Origin: JBBQZO01 sp038207625
GTDB taxonomy: Bacteria > Pseudomonadota > Gammaproteobacteria > Burkholderiales > Burkholderiaceae_D
Assembly: GCA_038207625.1 (NCBI GenBank)
Contig: JBBQZO010000066.1
Span: 1-13,358 of the forward strand
DNA length: 13,358 nt
Direction: 5' to 3'
Shown here in pieces: positions 1 through 8,456 of the stretch. The first letter of the stretch is position 1. The number at the start of each line of letters is the position of its first letter. The translations under genes and the position numbers were made by a program. A model generated the notes under the pieces. It worked only from the letters and a program-made list of their open reading frames with translations. It was not told the DNA's origin and ran no database searches.

Positions 1-744
1 GGCATGTTCCTGCTCGATTACGCGAACCCGACTTCGCGCCTGGGCAATATCGCCGCCACCGTCGAGCTGCTCGAATCGTTCGGCAAGGTCAAAGTGCTGT
101 CGAGCCCGAAACTGAGCGTGCTCAACAATCAGACGGCGATGCTGAAGGTGGTCGACAACAACGTGTTCTTCTCGATCAAGGTGACCCCGGCCGTGCTGGG
201 TGTGAATGGCAACGTGACCACGCCGGCGACCTATGAGTCGAAGCTGGAGACGGTGCCGGTCGGCTTCGTGATGAGCGTGACGCCGCAAATTTCCGACACC
301 GACGAGGTGACCTTGAATGTGCGCCCGACCATCACGCGCATCGTCGGTTACGTGCAGGACCCGAATCCGGCACTGGCGGCCGGCAACGTGATCAGCCGTG
401 TGCCGGTGATCCAGGCGCGCGAGATCGAGTCCATCCTCAAAGTGTACAGCGGCGAGATCTCGGTGCTGGGCGGGCTGATGCAAGATTCGGTCGACAACGC
501 CAAGGACGCGATCCCGCTGGTAGGCCAGATTCCCCTGCTGGGCAATCTGTTTTCCTATCGCAATGAGACCAGCAGCAAGACCGAACTGGTCATCTTCATG
601 CGCCCGGTCGTCATCAAGGACGCCAGCCTGAGCGGCGACTACCGCAATTATCGCACCATGCTGCCCGGCCAAGGTACGGGCAAATCCGAGCCCTACTCGG
701 AATCGCAGTTTGACCCTGCCAGGCCAAAGGACAAAGGCCTATGA
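1..744 (+). CDS. mshL: MSHA-type pilus secretin MshL, C-terminal part (5' end outside window)
   Basis: This is the C-terminal 247 residues of an outer-membrane secretin, the ring-shaped pore through which a type IV/MSHA pilus or pseudopilus passes. The frame is open at base 1, so the N-terminal domains and signal peptide lie upstream. The ATG at 4 is internal. Counting that Met as 1, secretin signatures appear in the usual order: VLSSPKLSVLNNQTAMLKV (31-49), VPVGFVMSVTPQIS (84-97), VPVIQAREIESIL with SGEISVLGGLMQD (133-161), and the hallmark VGQIPLLGNLF (173-183), followed by the closing beta strands ELVIFMRPVVI. The remaining tail of about 40 residues is hydrophilic and could contact a pilotin or the TPR partner. 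Its TGA stop overlaps the ATG of the next gene (ATGA, 741-744), implying translational coupling. Family membership is certain; the MshL subclass rests on the neighbours and general resemblance. Confidence 0.93.
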   Translation, partial: GMFLLDYANPTSRLGNIAATVELLESFGKVKVLSSPKLSVLNNQTAMLKVVDNNVFFSIKVTPAVLGVNGNVTTPATYESKLETVPVGFVMSVTPQISDTDEVTLNVRPTITRIVGYVQDPNPALAAGNVISRVPVIQAREIESILKVYSGEISVLGGLMQDSVDNAKDAIPLVGQIPLLGNLFSYRNETSSKTELVIFMRPVVIKDASLSGDYRNYRTMLPGQGTGKSEPYSESQFDPARPKDKGL

Positions 745-2129
745 GTTTGTTGATGCAGGCGCTCAAGAAAGCCGAACGCGCCAAGCAAAACATCCTGCAC
801 GACGAGGAGTTGGCCAAACCGTCGGAGGCCTTCGACGCCCTGCTGGCGCTGGCGCCGCTGGAGCCGCCGCGCGCCGCGCCCGACAACGCGCCCGCGCCGG
901 CGCCGGCCGCTCTGTCCCTGTCGCCGCTCGACGACACCAGTGCGGCGCGCGCGCCGTTGGAGTTTGCGCCCGGCCCCAGCGCGCACAACCAGAGCGCCGG
1001 CGCGCCGCCCCGCCCTGCCGCGTCCACCCCAGATTCGCCCGCGCCACGCCATCCGCCCGCTCCCGCGCCAGGGCCAGCACGCACTGCGCGCCGCCCGGCA
1101 ACCCTGCGGCGCAGCGCGCTGGCCGATCCGCGCGTGATCCGTGCGGCTGTGCTGGGCGGCTTGCTGATGCTGGTGGTGGGCGCGTTTTCCTACATCTACT
1201 GGCGCGCCATGTACGGACCAGGATCGAGCCGCAACCTGCCGATGGTGCCGATGGTCAGCGCCGCGCCGGACGCGCTGCCGGTGCTGGTGGTGAGTCCCGA
1301 TCCGGCCGCTTCGGCGCCCGCGCCCGCGTCGCCCGCCGATAGCGGCGCGATCAGCAATTACGCCACACCACTGTCAAACGTACAGCTGCGCGCCGCGCCC
1401 GTGGCTGCCGCTGCGCCAGTGCCGACGGCGCAGTCCGCACCCCTGCAGCGCGCGCCGGCGCCTCAGATGCCGCAAATCCCCGAACCCGCGCCGGAATCGC
1501 TGCCGCCAATTGCCGCGCCCGACTACGGCCCGGTGCGGGTGGTGCGCAACACGGCGCGCGAGCAGGTCAACCCCGTTTTGCAGGGCGCGTTTGCCAGCTT
1601 CAACGCAGGCGACAACGGCGCCGCGCGCGCGCAGTACGACAGCGTTCTGAAACAAGATGCAAATAACCGCGACGCACTGCTCGGCATGGCCGCGCTGGCG
1701 CTGCGCGAACACAAGGACGCGCAGGCGGCCGGCATCTACCTGCGCCTGCTCGAACTGGACCCCTTTGACGCCGACGCCACCGCCGGCATGGTCGGCGCGC
1801 GCCAGGGCGACCCGGCGCAGACCGAAAGCCGCTTGCGGCGCATCTTGCAGCGCACGCCGGAGAACGGCCCGGTGCTGTTCGCGCTGGCCAATCTGTACGG
1901 TCAGCAGGGCCGCTGGAGCGACGCGCAGCAGCTGTATTTTCGCGCCTACACGCTGGCGCCGGCCAATGCCGACTACGCATTTAACCTGGCCGTGAGCCTG
2001 GACCGCATCAATCAGGGCAAGCTGGCACTGGGCTACTATCAACGGGCGGCGACGCTGGCGCAAACCGGCGCGGCCAGTTTCGAGCGCGCCGCGCTGGCCC
2101 GCCGCGTGGCCGAATTGGGCGGGCAATAA
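741..2129 (+). CDS. Membrane-anchored TPR protein in the MshN position
   Basis: A 462-residue protein whose start overlaps the secretin stop. It opens with a conserved-looking amphipathic stretch, MSLLMQALKKAERAKQ (1-16). A very Pro/Ala-rich segment follows (about 40-125), then one transmembrane helix (about 133-154, after basic RVIR), a second Pro/Ala-rich linker (about 175-262), and a C-terminal helical region (about 277-450) with tetratricopeptide-like units such as ALLGMAALALREHKDAQAAG and LFALANLYGQQGRWSDAQQL. The topology fits a cytoplasmic N-terminus and a periplasmic TPR domain on a long flexible arm. In MSHA loci the gene next to mshE with this layout is MshN, thought to help assemble or position the secretin. 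The function is inferred from layout and position, not from a specific motif. Low-complexity composition makes the linkers poor evidence of homology. Confidence 0.85.
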   Translation: MSLLMQALKKAERAKQNILHDEELAKPSEAFDALLALAPLEPPRAAPDNAPAPAPAALSLSPLDDTSAARAPLEFAPGPSAHNQSAGAPPRPAASTPDSPAPRHPPAPAPGPARTARRPATLRRSALADPRVIRAAVLGGLLMLVVGAFSYIYWRAMYGPGSSRNLPMVPMVSAAPDALPVLVVSPDPAASAPAPASPADSGAISNYATPLSNVQLRAAPVAAAAPVPTAQSAPLQRAPAPQMPQIPEPAPESLPPIAAPDYGPVRVVRNTAREQVNPVLQGAFASFNAGDNGAARAQYDSVLKQDANNRDALLGMAALALREHKDAQAAGIYLRLLELDPFDADATAGMVGARQGDPAQTESRLRRILQRTPENGPVLFALANLYGQQGRWSDAQQLYFRAYTLAPANADYAFNLAVSLDRINQGKLALGYYQRAATLAQTGAASFERAALARRVAELGGQ

Positions 2130-2187
2130 GCAGTATCGCGTCCCGCGCCCCGGCCGGGTCATCCACAGCGTTAGCAAGCACACCTTC

Positions 2188-3891
2188 ATGGCAGAACAAC
2201 CGAAACTCCCGCTAGGCAAGCTGCTGATCCAGAAAGGGGTCATCAGCGAAGACCAGCTGCGCATCGCGCTGATCGAGCAAAAGCGCAGCAACGAGCCGCT
2301 GGGCAAGCTGCTGATCACGCTCGGCTTTGTCACCGAGGCGACGGTGCGCGAGGCGCTGTCGGAAAACCTGAACCAGCAAAGCACCGACCTGACCAAGCTG
2401 GTGGTGGACGCGATCGCGCTCAAGCTCATCCCCAAGGAAGTGGCCAAGCGCTACCGCGTGTTCCCCATCGTCTACGAGCGCGACACCGACAACCTGATCC
2501 TGGCCATGGCCGACACCAGTAACATCGTCGCGCTCGACCAGATCAGCGCGATGCTGGTCAAGGGCATCACGGTCACGCCGATGCTGGTGGGCGAATCCGA
2601 AATCGCACGCGCGATCGACCAGTTCTACGGCTTCGAGCTGTCGATCGACGGCATCCTGCTCGAGATCGAAACGGGCGAAGTGAACTACCAGGGCATGTCG
2701 TCCACCTCGGACGAATACAGCCAGCCGATGGTGCGCCTGATGGACGCGCTGCTGGCCGACGCCGTCCAGCACGGGGCGTCGGACATCCACTTCGAGCCCG
2801 AGCAATCGTTCCTGCGCATCCGCTACCGCATCGACGGCATCCTGCGCCAGATCCGCAGCCTGCACAAATCGTACTGGCCGGCGATGGCGGTGCGCCTGAA
2901 GGTGATGAGCAATATGAACATCGCCGAAGCGCGCGCGCCGCAGGACGGGCGCATCGCAATCAAGTTCTCCGGCCGCCAGATCGATTTTCGCGCCTCGGCC
3001 CAGCCGACCGCGCATGGCGAAAACTTCGTGCTGCGTGTGCTGGACCGCCAGAAGGGTATCGTGCCGCTGCACGCACTGGGGCTGGCCGAGTCCGAACTCA
3101 ATCTGCTCAAGCTGATGATCGCCCGCCCCGACGGCGTGATCCTGGTGACCGGTCCGACCGGCAGCGGCAAGACCACCACCTTGTATTCGATCCTGAACCA
3201 CGTCAACACCGAGAGCGTCAACATCATGACGCTGGAAGACCCGGTCGAATACCCGATGAACATGATCCGCCAGACCTCAATCAACGAGTCGGCCAAGATG
3301 GGGTTTGCCGACGGCATCCGCTCGATGCTGCGCCAGGACCCGGACATTATTCTGGTGGGCGAGATCCGCGACAAGGAAACGGCCGAGATGACGTTTACCG
3401 CCGCGATGACGGGCCATCAGGTGTATTCGACGCTGCACACCAATTCGGCCATCGGCGCGGTGTCGCGTCTGCAGGATATCGGCATCCTGCCCGATGTCAT
3501 GGCCGGCAATATCATCGGCATCATCGCGCAGCGGCTGGTGCGCCGGCTTTGCCCGCACTGCAAGGAAAGCTTTGTGGCCGACGACCTGGAACGGCGCCTG
3601 CTGGGCCTGACGGCCGACGATGCGCCGGCCACCATCTGCCGCGCCGCCGGCTGCGACGCCTGCGAACACCACGGTTTCAAGGGCCGCATGGCGATCATGG
3701 AGCTGCTCAAGATGAACGGCGACATCGATGAACTGGTGGCGCGCCGGGCCTCGTCGCGCGAGCTGAAAAACGCCGCGCGCGCCGGCGGCTTCCACAGTTT
3801 GGTCGACGACGGCATGCGCCGCGTGCTGGAGGGGGCCACCTCGCTCGACGAAGTGGCGCGCGTGGTCGACCTGACCGAGCGGCTGGCCTGA
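2188..3891 (+). CDS. mshE: MSHA pilus assembly ATPase MshE (GspE/PilB family)
   Basis: A 567-residue cytoplasmic hexameric ATPase that powers pilin polymerisation. The N-terminus carries two 24-residue MshEN-type motifs (8-31 and 37-60) separated by exactly five residues, the architecture known to bind cyclic di-GMP in MshE. The GspE core follows: the RAPQDGRI segment, Walker A GPTGSGKTTT (322-331, Lys328), the LEDPVEY Asp-box region, the Walker B-type segment DPDIILVGEIRD (384-395) and the His-box-like STLHTNSA. A C-terminal zinc-binding tetracysteine is present: Cys455/Cys458 and Cys489/Cys492, with Cys484 nearby. All catalytic motifs look intact, so it should be active. It starts 58 bases after the TPR gene with no strong Shine-Dalgarno. 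Its TGA overlaps the ATG of the platform gene by one base (TGATG). The ATPase family is certain; the MshE subclass is supported by the N-terminal motif and neighbours. Confidence 0.95.
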   Translation: MAEQPKLPLGKLLIQKGVISEDQLRIALIEQKRSNEPLGKLLITLGFVTEATVREALSENLNQQSTDLTKLVVDAIALKLIPKEVAKRYRVFPIVYERDTDNLILAMADTSNIVALDQISAMLVKGITVTPMLVGESEIARAIDQFYGFELSIDGILLEIETGEVNYQGMSSTSDEYSQPMVRLMDALLADAVQHGASDIHFEPEQSFLRIRYRIDGILRQIRSLHKSYWPAMAVRLKVMSNMNIAEARAPQDGRIAIKFSGRQIDFRASAQPTAHGENFVLRVLDRQKGIVPLHALGLAESELNLLKLMIARPDGVILVTGPTGSGKTTTLYSILNHVNTESVNIMTLEDPVEYPMNMIRQTSINESAKMGFADGIRSMLRQDPDIILVGEIRDKETAEMTFTAAMTGHQVYSTLHTNSAIGAVSRLQDIGILPDVMAGNIIGIIAQRLVRRLCPHCKESFVADDLERRLLGLTADDAPATICRAAGCDACEHHGFKGRMAIMELLKMNGDIDELVARRASSRELKNAARAGGFHSLVDDGMRRVLEGATSLDEVARVVDLTERLA

Positions 3892-5096
3892 TGCCGCAGT
3901 TTGCCTACCGCGCCATGGACAGCGTCGGGCGCATTGTGCCCGGCAGCATGGACGCCACCAACGGCGCCGACCTGGAACTGCGCCTGCGCCGCATGGAGCT
4001 GGACCTGATCGACTTCCGGCTGACCAGCCAGAAAGCGCTGGCGTTCGCGCGGCGCACCATCAAGCGCCCCGACCTGATCAATTTTTGCTTTCATATGGAG
4101 CAGCTTACCAGCGCCGGCGTGCCGATCCTCGAAGGTCTGGGCGACCTGCGCGACTCGACCGACCATATCCGCCTGCGCGAAGTGGTCACCGGCCTGATCG
4201 AATCGATCGAAGGCGGGCTGCCCTTGTCGGGCGCGCTGCGCCACCACCCGGACGTGTTCGACCTGACCTTCACCAGCCTGGTGACGGCCGGCGAAAGCAG
4301 CGGCAAGCTGCCCGAGGTGTTCAAGAACCTGTCCGAGAGCCTGAAATGGCAGGACGAACTGGCCGCCCAGACCAAGAAAATCATCATGTATCCGCTGGTG
4401 GTGGCGCTGGTGGTGGCTTGCGTGACGTTCTTCCTGATGATTTACCTGGTGCCCCAGCTGACGTCGTTCATCAAGAACATGGGCGGCGAACTGCCGTTCC
4501 ACACCAAGGCGCTGATCGTCGTCTCGAACGTGTTCGTCCACTACTGGTATGCGATCCTGGCGCTGCCGGTGCTGCTAGCGTTCGCGCTGCGCTGGTGGCT
4601 GCGCCACAGCGAACGGGCGCGCTTTCTGTTCGATGGCTTCAAGCTCAATCTGTGGCTGGTCGGACCGGTGCTGCGCAAGATCGCGTTGGCGCGCTTCGCC
4701 ACCTTTTTCGGGCTGATGTATGGCTCAGGCATCACCATCCTCGAATGCATCCGCCTGTCCGAAGGCATCGTCAACAACCGCGTGCTGGCGGCCGGTCTGC
4801 AACGCGCGGCCCAGTTCATCTCGGACGGCCAGAGCGTCACGGTGGCGTTCCAGAACACCGGCATCTTTCCGCCGCTGGTGATCCGCATGTTGAAGGTGGG
4901 CGAAGCGACAGGTTCGCTGGACGGCGCGCTGCGCAACGTGAGCTACTTCTACAATCGCGAAGTGAAGGAAATGATCGAGCGCGTGCAGGGCCTGATCGAG
5001 CCTGCGATGACGGTGATCCTGGGCCTGCTGCTGGGATGGATCATGCTGTCGGTGCTGGGACCGATCTACGACACGATCAGCAAGATCAAAACCTGA
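3891..5096 (+). CDS. mshG: Inner-membrane pilus platform protein MshG (GspF/PilC family)
   Basis: At 401 residues this is the normal length for the GspF/PilC family. It forms the inner-membrane platform that the ATPase turns to lift pilins into the growing fibre. Two T2SSF cytoplasmic domains are visible (about 63-185 and 266-390), each with its signature: GESSGKLPE (134-142) and GEATGSLD (337-344). Three hydrophobic segments occur at about 164-186, 216-235 and 369-391, with a PIYD ending (391-394), as expected for a three-helix platform protein. The start ATG shares one base with the mshE stop, so motor and platform are probably translationally coupled. Nothing looks truncated or altered. 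MshG rather than PilC is chosen because of the surrounding MSHA-like genes. Confidence 0.94.
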   Translation: MPQFAYRAMDSVGRIVPGSMDATNGADLELRLRRMELDLIDFRLTSQKALAFARRTIKRPDLINFCFHMEQLTSAGVPILEGLGDLRDSTDHIRLREVVTGLIESIEGGLPLSGALRHHPDVFDLTFTSLVTAGESSGKLPEVFKNLSESLKWQDELAAQTKKIIMYPLVVALVVACVTFFLMIYLVPQLTSFIKNMGGELPFHTKALIVVSNVFVHYWYAILALPVLLAFALRWWLRHSERARFLFDGFKLNLWLVGPVLRKIALARFATFFGLMYGSGITILECIRLSEGIVNNRVLAAGLQRAAQFISDGQSVTVAFQNTGIFPPLVIRMLKVGEATGSLDGALRNVSYFYNREVKEMIERVQGLIEPAMTVILGLLLGWIMLSVLGPIYDTISKIKT

Positions 5097-5099
5097 GGA
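5094..5099 (+). promoter_or_regulatory. Shine-Dalgarno TGAGGA supporting a GTG start
   Basis: TGAGGA lies six bases before the GTG at 5106 and overlaps the mshG stop codon. Its good match and spacing support GTG as the start of the next gene. Confidence 0.6.
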
Positions 5100-5105
5100 C
5101 CGGCA

Positions 5106-6674
5106 GTGCTGAGCAAACAATTATTCTATCTGAGCGCCGACCAGCTGTACGCCTACCAGTGGCGCGCCGGCCGGCTGGCGCGCGGCCAGCAGTTTGGCGC
5201 CGATGCGCAAGGCCTGCAAGCGTTTGGCGCCTATCTGCAGCAGCACAGCACCACCCCGGCCTACCTGGTGGCCGACCTGATCGAAGAAGATTATCAGCGC
5301 CTGCAACTACCCCACGTGGGCGGACGCGCGCGCCGCGAGCTGGTGGCGCGCCGCCAGATGCAGCTGTTTCGCGACACACCCTACTGCCACACCGAATTCC
5401 AGGGACGCGAGGCCGAAGGACGGCGCGACGACATCACGCTGTTTTCCGCTTTGACCAATCCGCAACTGCTGCAGCCGTGGCTGGCGGCGCTGGAGCAGCA
5501 CAAGGTGCCCCTGGCGGCGATCTACTCGGCGCCGCTGCTCGCGCCCATGCTGGTGCAGCAACTCGGGCTTGAACAAGAACACCGCCTGCTGGTGACCCAG
5601 CACGGCGCTGGCCTGCGCCAGAGCTACTTCGCCGGAGCGCACTTGAAATTCTCGCGCCTGACCATGGGCCTGCACGACGCCCACAACATCGTCGCCGAAA
5701 CGGCCAAGACCTGGCAGTTCCTGACCAGCACGCGCCTGCTCGAACGGGGCGAGCTGCTGCAGGTGGCGCTGCTGGTCACGGCCGAACAGCGCGAACAGCT
5801 TGAGCCGCTGTGCGCGGACGGTCCCGAAATCGCCTACGACCTGATCGAGCTCGATGCGGCCGAACAGTCGCTGGGCCTGCGCGCAAGCTCACGCGAGCCA
5901 GCCAGCACCGAGTGCAGCGCCGACCAGCTGATGCTGCGCCTGGTGGCAAGACGACACATCGCCAGCCACTACCCGCTGGCCGAACAGGCACGCTACTACC
6001 AACTGTGGCAAGCCAAACTGGGCCTGCACATCGGTACCGGCGCGGCCTTGGCCTGCGCCGCCGTGGTGGTGGCGCTGAACCTGTGGGCCAGCAGCGAGGC
6101 GGCCAACGACAGCGAACGGCTGGTGCTCGAAACCGCGCATCTGCAGACGCGCTACCGCGACACGCTGCGCAGCTTGCCGGCGCTGCCCACCCGCAGCGGC
6201 GACATGAAAGGCGCGGTGCAGACCGAACAGATCGTCGCGCGCAACGGCCCCACCCCCACCGCGCTGATGCTGCTGGTGAGCCAGGCGCTGGAGCAGACTC
6301 CCGAAATCAATTTGACGGTGCTCGACTGGGAAGTGGACACGCCCGACGCCGCGCCGGCCCAGCCGGCCATGGCGCAGATGCAGAAGGTGGCCGGCGCGGC
6401 GCCGATCGCGGCAAGTGTGCTGGGTATCCCGACGGCGCCGGTTCAGAGCCTGCGCATCGAGGCCGACATCGGCCTGGCCAACGGCGACTACCGCAGCGCG
6501 CTGGCCAGCATGAACCGCTTTGCGCAGCAACTGGCGCGCAATCGGGCGCTGCGCGTCGAGGTGCTCGAGCCGCCGCTGGACGTGCGCCCGGGCGTCAAAC
6601 TGAGCGGCAGCGCAGGCAACGCCACGGCCGACAGCAAGGCACGCTTCATTCTTAAACTGGTGTGGCAAGCATGA
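5106..6674 (+). CDS. MshI-like / GspL-like protein (PilM-PilN-type fusion)
   Basis: A 522-residue protein starting at GTG 5106, behind a good ribosome site. The first 300 residues look like a cytoplasmic domain and occupy the place of the actin-like PilM/GspL cytoplasmic module, but I see no clear nucleotide-binding motif. A single transmembrane helix follows (about 307-329, rich in Ala/Val). The periplasmic part (330-522) begins with a helical stretch (SERLVLETAHLQTRYRDTLR) and ends with an alternating beta/alpha region such as VQSLRIEADIGLANGDYRSA, typical of PilN-like periplasmic domains. This arrangement equals PilM plus PilN in one chain, as in GspL, and fits MshI of MSHA loci. Such proteins link the ATPase to the periplasmic scaffold. 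ATGA overlap (6671-6674) couples it to the PilO-like gene. The assignment is from topology and position; sequence similarity to named families is weak by eye. Confidence 0.78.
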   Translation: MLSKQLFYLSADQLYAYQWRAGRLARGQQFGADAQGLQAFGAYLQQHSTTPAYLVADLIEEDYQRLQLPHVGGRARRELVARRQMQLFRDTPYCHTEFQGREAEGRRDDITLFSALTNPQLLQPWLAALEQHKVPLAAIYSAPLLAPMLVQQLGLEQEHRLLVTQHGAGLRQSYFAGAHLKFSRLTMGLHDAHNIVAETAKTWQFLTSTRLLERGELLQVALLVTAEQREQLEPLCADGPEIAYDLIELDAAEQSLGLRASSREPASTECSADQLMLRLVARRHIASHYPLAEQARYYQLWQAKLGLHIGTGAALACAAVVVALNLWASSEAANDSERLVLETAHLQTRYRDTLRSLPALPTRSGDMKGAVQTEQIVARNGPTPTALMLLVSQALEQTPEINLTVLDWEVDTPDAAPAQPAMAQMQKVAGAAPIAASVLGIPTAPVQSLRIEADIGLANGDYRSALASMNRFAQQLARNRALRVEVLEPPLDVRPGVKLSGSAGNATADSKARFILKLVWQA

Positions 6675-7324
6675 GCGCGAATCCCTCGATGATCAAACCA
6701 AAAAACGCCGCCGCGCCGATTGCGCCAAGCTGGCGCGACGAGCTGGGCCTGATCGCCCGACCAGCGCGCCACTTCGCGCTGGCCCTGCTGGTGGCCGCCT
6801 GCGGCATTGGCGCCAGCATCTGGTTGTTGGCCGGCCAAAACGCGGTGCTGGCCGCCGCGCAGAACCAGCGCAACGTGGCCGTCGCCCAACTGAGTCAGGT
6901 CGACACCGAAAAGCGCGAACTGGCCACCTACCAGGCGCGCTTTCAGGTGCTGCAGCGGGCCGGCCTGATCGGCGACGAGCACCGGCTCGACTGGATCGAG
7001 GCGATCCGTTTTATCCAGACTGAGCGCAAGCTGCTGCCGATCAGCTACGACATCGAACCGCAGCAAGTGGTCAGCACGCCGCTGGCAATGGGCGAGTTTG
7101 AGCTGCACGGCAGCCGCATGCATCTGCACATGGAATTGCTGCACGAGCTGGACCTGTTCAATTTTCTGGCTGACCTGAAAACGCGTGGCCTGGTCACCGT
7201 TCAGTCGTGCAAAATCAAACGCAACGAAGCGCCACTGGAGAGCATCACGACGCCGCGCATGCTGGCCGACTGCACGCTCAATTGGCTCACGATGGGCCGG
7301 CCGGCAGCCAAGGGAGCGCACTGA
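6671..7324 (+). CDS. PilO-like inner-membrane alignment protein (MshJ position)
   Basis: A 217-residue bitopic protein. I chose ATG 6671, which overlaps the previous TGA in ATGA form, over an in-frame GTG three codons upstream. A short basic and Pro-rich cytoplasmic N-terminus precedes one transmembrane helix (about 33-54). A predicted coiled coil follows (about 58-98, with VAQLSQVDTEKRELATYQAR), and then a compact domain with strands EFELHGSRMHLHMEL, a helix LDLFNFLADLKT and strands LVTVQSCKIKR and DCTLNWLT. This beta-alpha-beta pattern is typical of PilO/GspM ferredoxin-like domains. PilO-like proteins pair with PilN-like proteins in the periplasm, which agrees with the gene just upstream. 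The two cysteines Cys180 and Cys201 might form a disulfide. The next gene starts within its stop codon (TGATG). Confidence 0.78.
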   Translation: MSANPSMIKPKNAAAPIAPSWRDELGLIARPARHFALALLVAACGIGASIWLLAGQNAVLAAAQNQRNVAVAQLSQVDTEKRELATYQARFQVLQRAGLIGDEHRLDWIEAIRFIQTERKLLPISYDIEPQQVVSTPLAMGEFELHGSRMHLHMELLHELDLFNFLADLKTRGLVTVQSCKIKRNEAPLESITTPRMLADCTLNWLTMGRPAAKGAH

Positions 7325-7728
7325 TGCGCGCGCTGCTGCTGTTGCTCGCGCTGGGCGCCAGCGCGCCCGCGCCGGCCCAGACGAGCGGCCTGGGCCGGCT
7401 GTTTCTGGGTCCCGCCGAGCGCGAGCAGCTCGACGCCCAGCGCGCCACCGGCCAGGCAGTGGCGCCGCCTGTCGTGCAGGCCGAAGCCCCTGCGCCGCCA
7501 GCGCCTCCGGCGCCACCGGTAACGCTCAACGGCATCATCCAGCGCAGCGGCGGCAAGTCGACCGTGTGGCTTAACGACGCCCAGCAGAACGAGCCGCACA
7601 ATCAACTGGGCGACAGCACCAGGCCGACGCTGACGCTGCCGCTGTCGTCCGGGCGCAAAGTCACGCTGCGCCCCGGCCAGACCTTGAACCTGAACGAGCG
7701 CGCGGTCAGGGACGTCGATGCGAAGTAG
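7324..7728 (+). CDS. Small periplasmic PilP/GspC-like protein (MshK position)
   Basis: A 134-residue exported protein beginning at ATG 7324, one base inside the preceding stop codon. This start gives a clean signal peptide: Leu/Ala core 3-12 and probable cleavage around APAQ (16-19). A Pro/Ala-rich spacer (about 40-65) leads to a small domain with LNGIIQRSGGKSTVWLNDAQ (about 68-87) and GRKVTLRPGQTLNLNE. This pattern, a short beta strand, then Gly-Lys-Ser-x-x-Trp-Leu-Asn, resembles the homology region of GspC/PilP and MshK proteins, which contact the secretin. The role as an inner-to-outer membrane link is inferred from this and from its position after I and J. It overlaps the next gene by 11 bases. 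Confidence 0.75.
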   Translation: MRALLLLLALGASAPAPAQTSGLGRLFLGPAEREQLDAQRATGQAVAPPVVQAEAPAPPAPPAPPVTLNGIIQRSGGKSTVWLNDAQQNEPHNQLGDSTRPTLTLPLSSGRKVTLRPGQTLNLNERAVRDVDAK

Positions 7729-8452
7729 CCAGCGCGCCAGCCGATACGACCGGCAAGGCGGCGCCGCCCTGCTGATCCTGATCACCATCGTCGGTCTGGG
7801 CGCGGCGTCGCTGCTCATCAGCGCGCTGAGCAAAGCCAACCTGCAGGCCGGGCGCGAACAGCGCACCTTGATCGCGCTGGCGCAGGCCAAGGAGGCGCTG
7901 ATCGGCTACGCCGCCACGCACGGCCGTCTGCCGCGCCCGGCCACCTCGGCCACCGATGGCAACGAGAATCCGACCGAATGCGCCAGCGAGGGCAGCTGCA
8001 CCGGCTTTATCCCGTGGGTCACGCTGGGCATCGCGCGCGCCGACGGCTGGGGCAAACTGCTGGCCTACAGCGTCACCCCGGTGTACACGGTGGCGCCGGT
8101 GCAGCGCACCTCGGCCGTGGCCAGCAAGCGCGTGCAAACGCGCGGCGCCGACGGCACCATGGTGTACCTGGCAGGACAGGACGGCTGCGAACTGGCGGCC
8201 CAGTGCATGCCGGCCGTGGTGCTCTCGCACGGGCGCAATAATTTTGGCACCGGCGAGCTGGGCGTGGCGCAAGCCAACACCTCCGCTAGCAATGTCGACG
8301 AGCAGGCCAATGCCAACGCGACGCTGCGGTTTGTGCGCCGCCCGGCCAATGGCGATACCGCCGCCGCCGGCGGCGAATTTGACGACATGCTCGAATGGAT
8401 ACCGCTCACCACTTTGTACACGCGCATGATGGCGGCGCGCGTCTTACCATGA
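7718..8452 (+). CDS. Pseudopilin-like protein without Glu5
   Basis: A 244-residue protein starting inside the end of the previous gene (11-base overlap). A basic N-terminus (MRSSQRASRYDRQGG) precedes one hydrophobic helix (about 16-37), resembling a type III prepilin signal with cleavage after Gly15. The residue at mature position 5 is Ile, not Glu. Minor pseudopilins of the GspK/PilX kind also lack Glu5. The body contains LIGYAATHGRLPRPATS, FIPWVTLG, WGKLLAYSVTP, AVVLSHGRN, SASNVDEQANAN and GGEFDD, all shared in the same order with the next gene, so the two are paralogues. Cysteines at 88, 94, 157 and 163 could form disulfides. Its likely job is a minor pilin at the fibre tip or in priming assembly. 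Alternatively it is simply a membrane-anchored periplasmic protein that is not processed. Confidence 0.8.
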   Translation: MRSSQRASRYDRQGGAALLILITIVGLGAASLLISALSKANLQAGREQRTLIALAQAKEALIGYAATHGRLPRPATSATDGNENPTECASEGSCTGFIPWVTLGIARADGWGKLLAYSVTPVYTVAPVQRTSAVASKRVQTRGADGTMVYLAGQDGCELAAQCMPAVVLSHGRNNFGTGELGVAQANTSASNVDEQANANATLRFVRRPANGDTAAAGGEFDDMLEWIPLTTLYTRMMAARVLP

Positions 8453-8456
8453 ACCT

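Noticed and set aside
2212..3201. Long minus-strand frame opposite mshE
   Set aside because: It is an antisense shadow of the ATPase codons, rich in His, Gln and Asp with no domain signature.
4085..5572. Long plus-strand frame overlapping mshG and the MshI-like gene
   Set aside because: It is a high-GC shadow frame with Arg/Pro/Ala-rich composition and no domain; both overlapping genes are well supported.
6662..6670. Alternative GTG start for the PilO-like gene
   Set aside because: ATG 6671 forms the ATGA overlap used elsewhere in this operon and is a better start codon.
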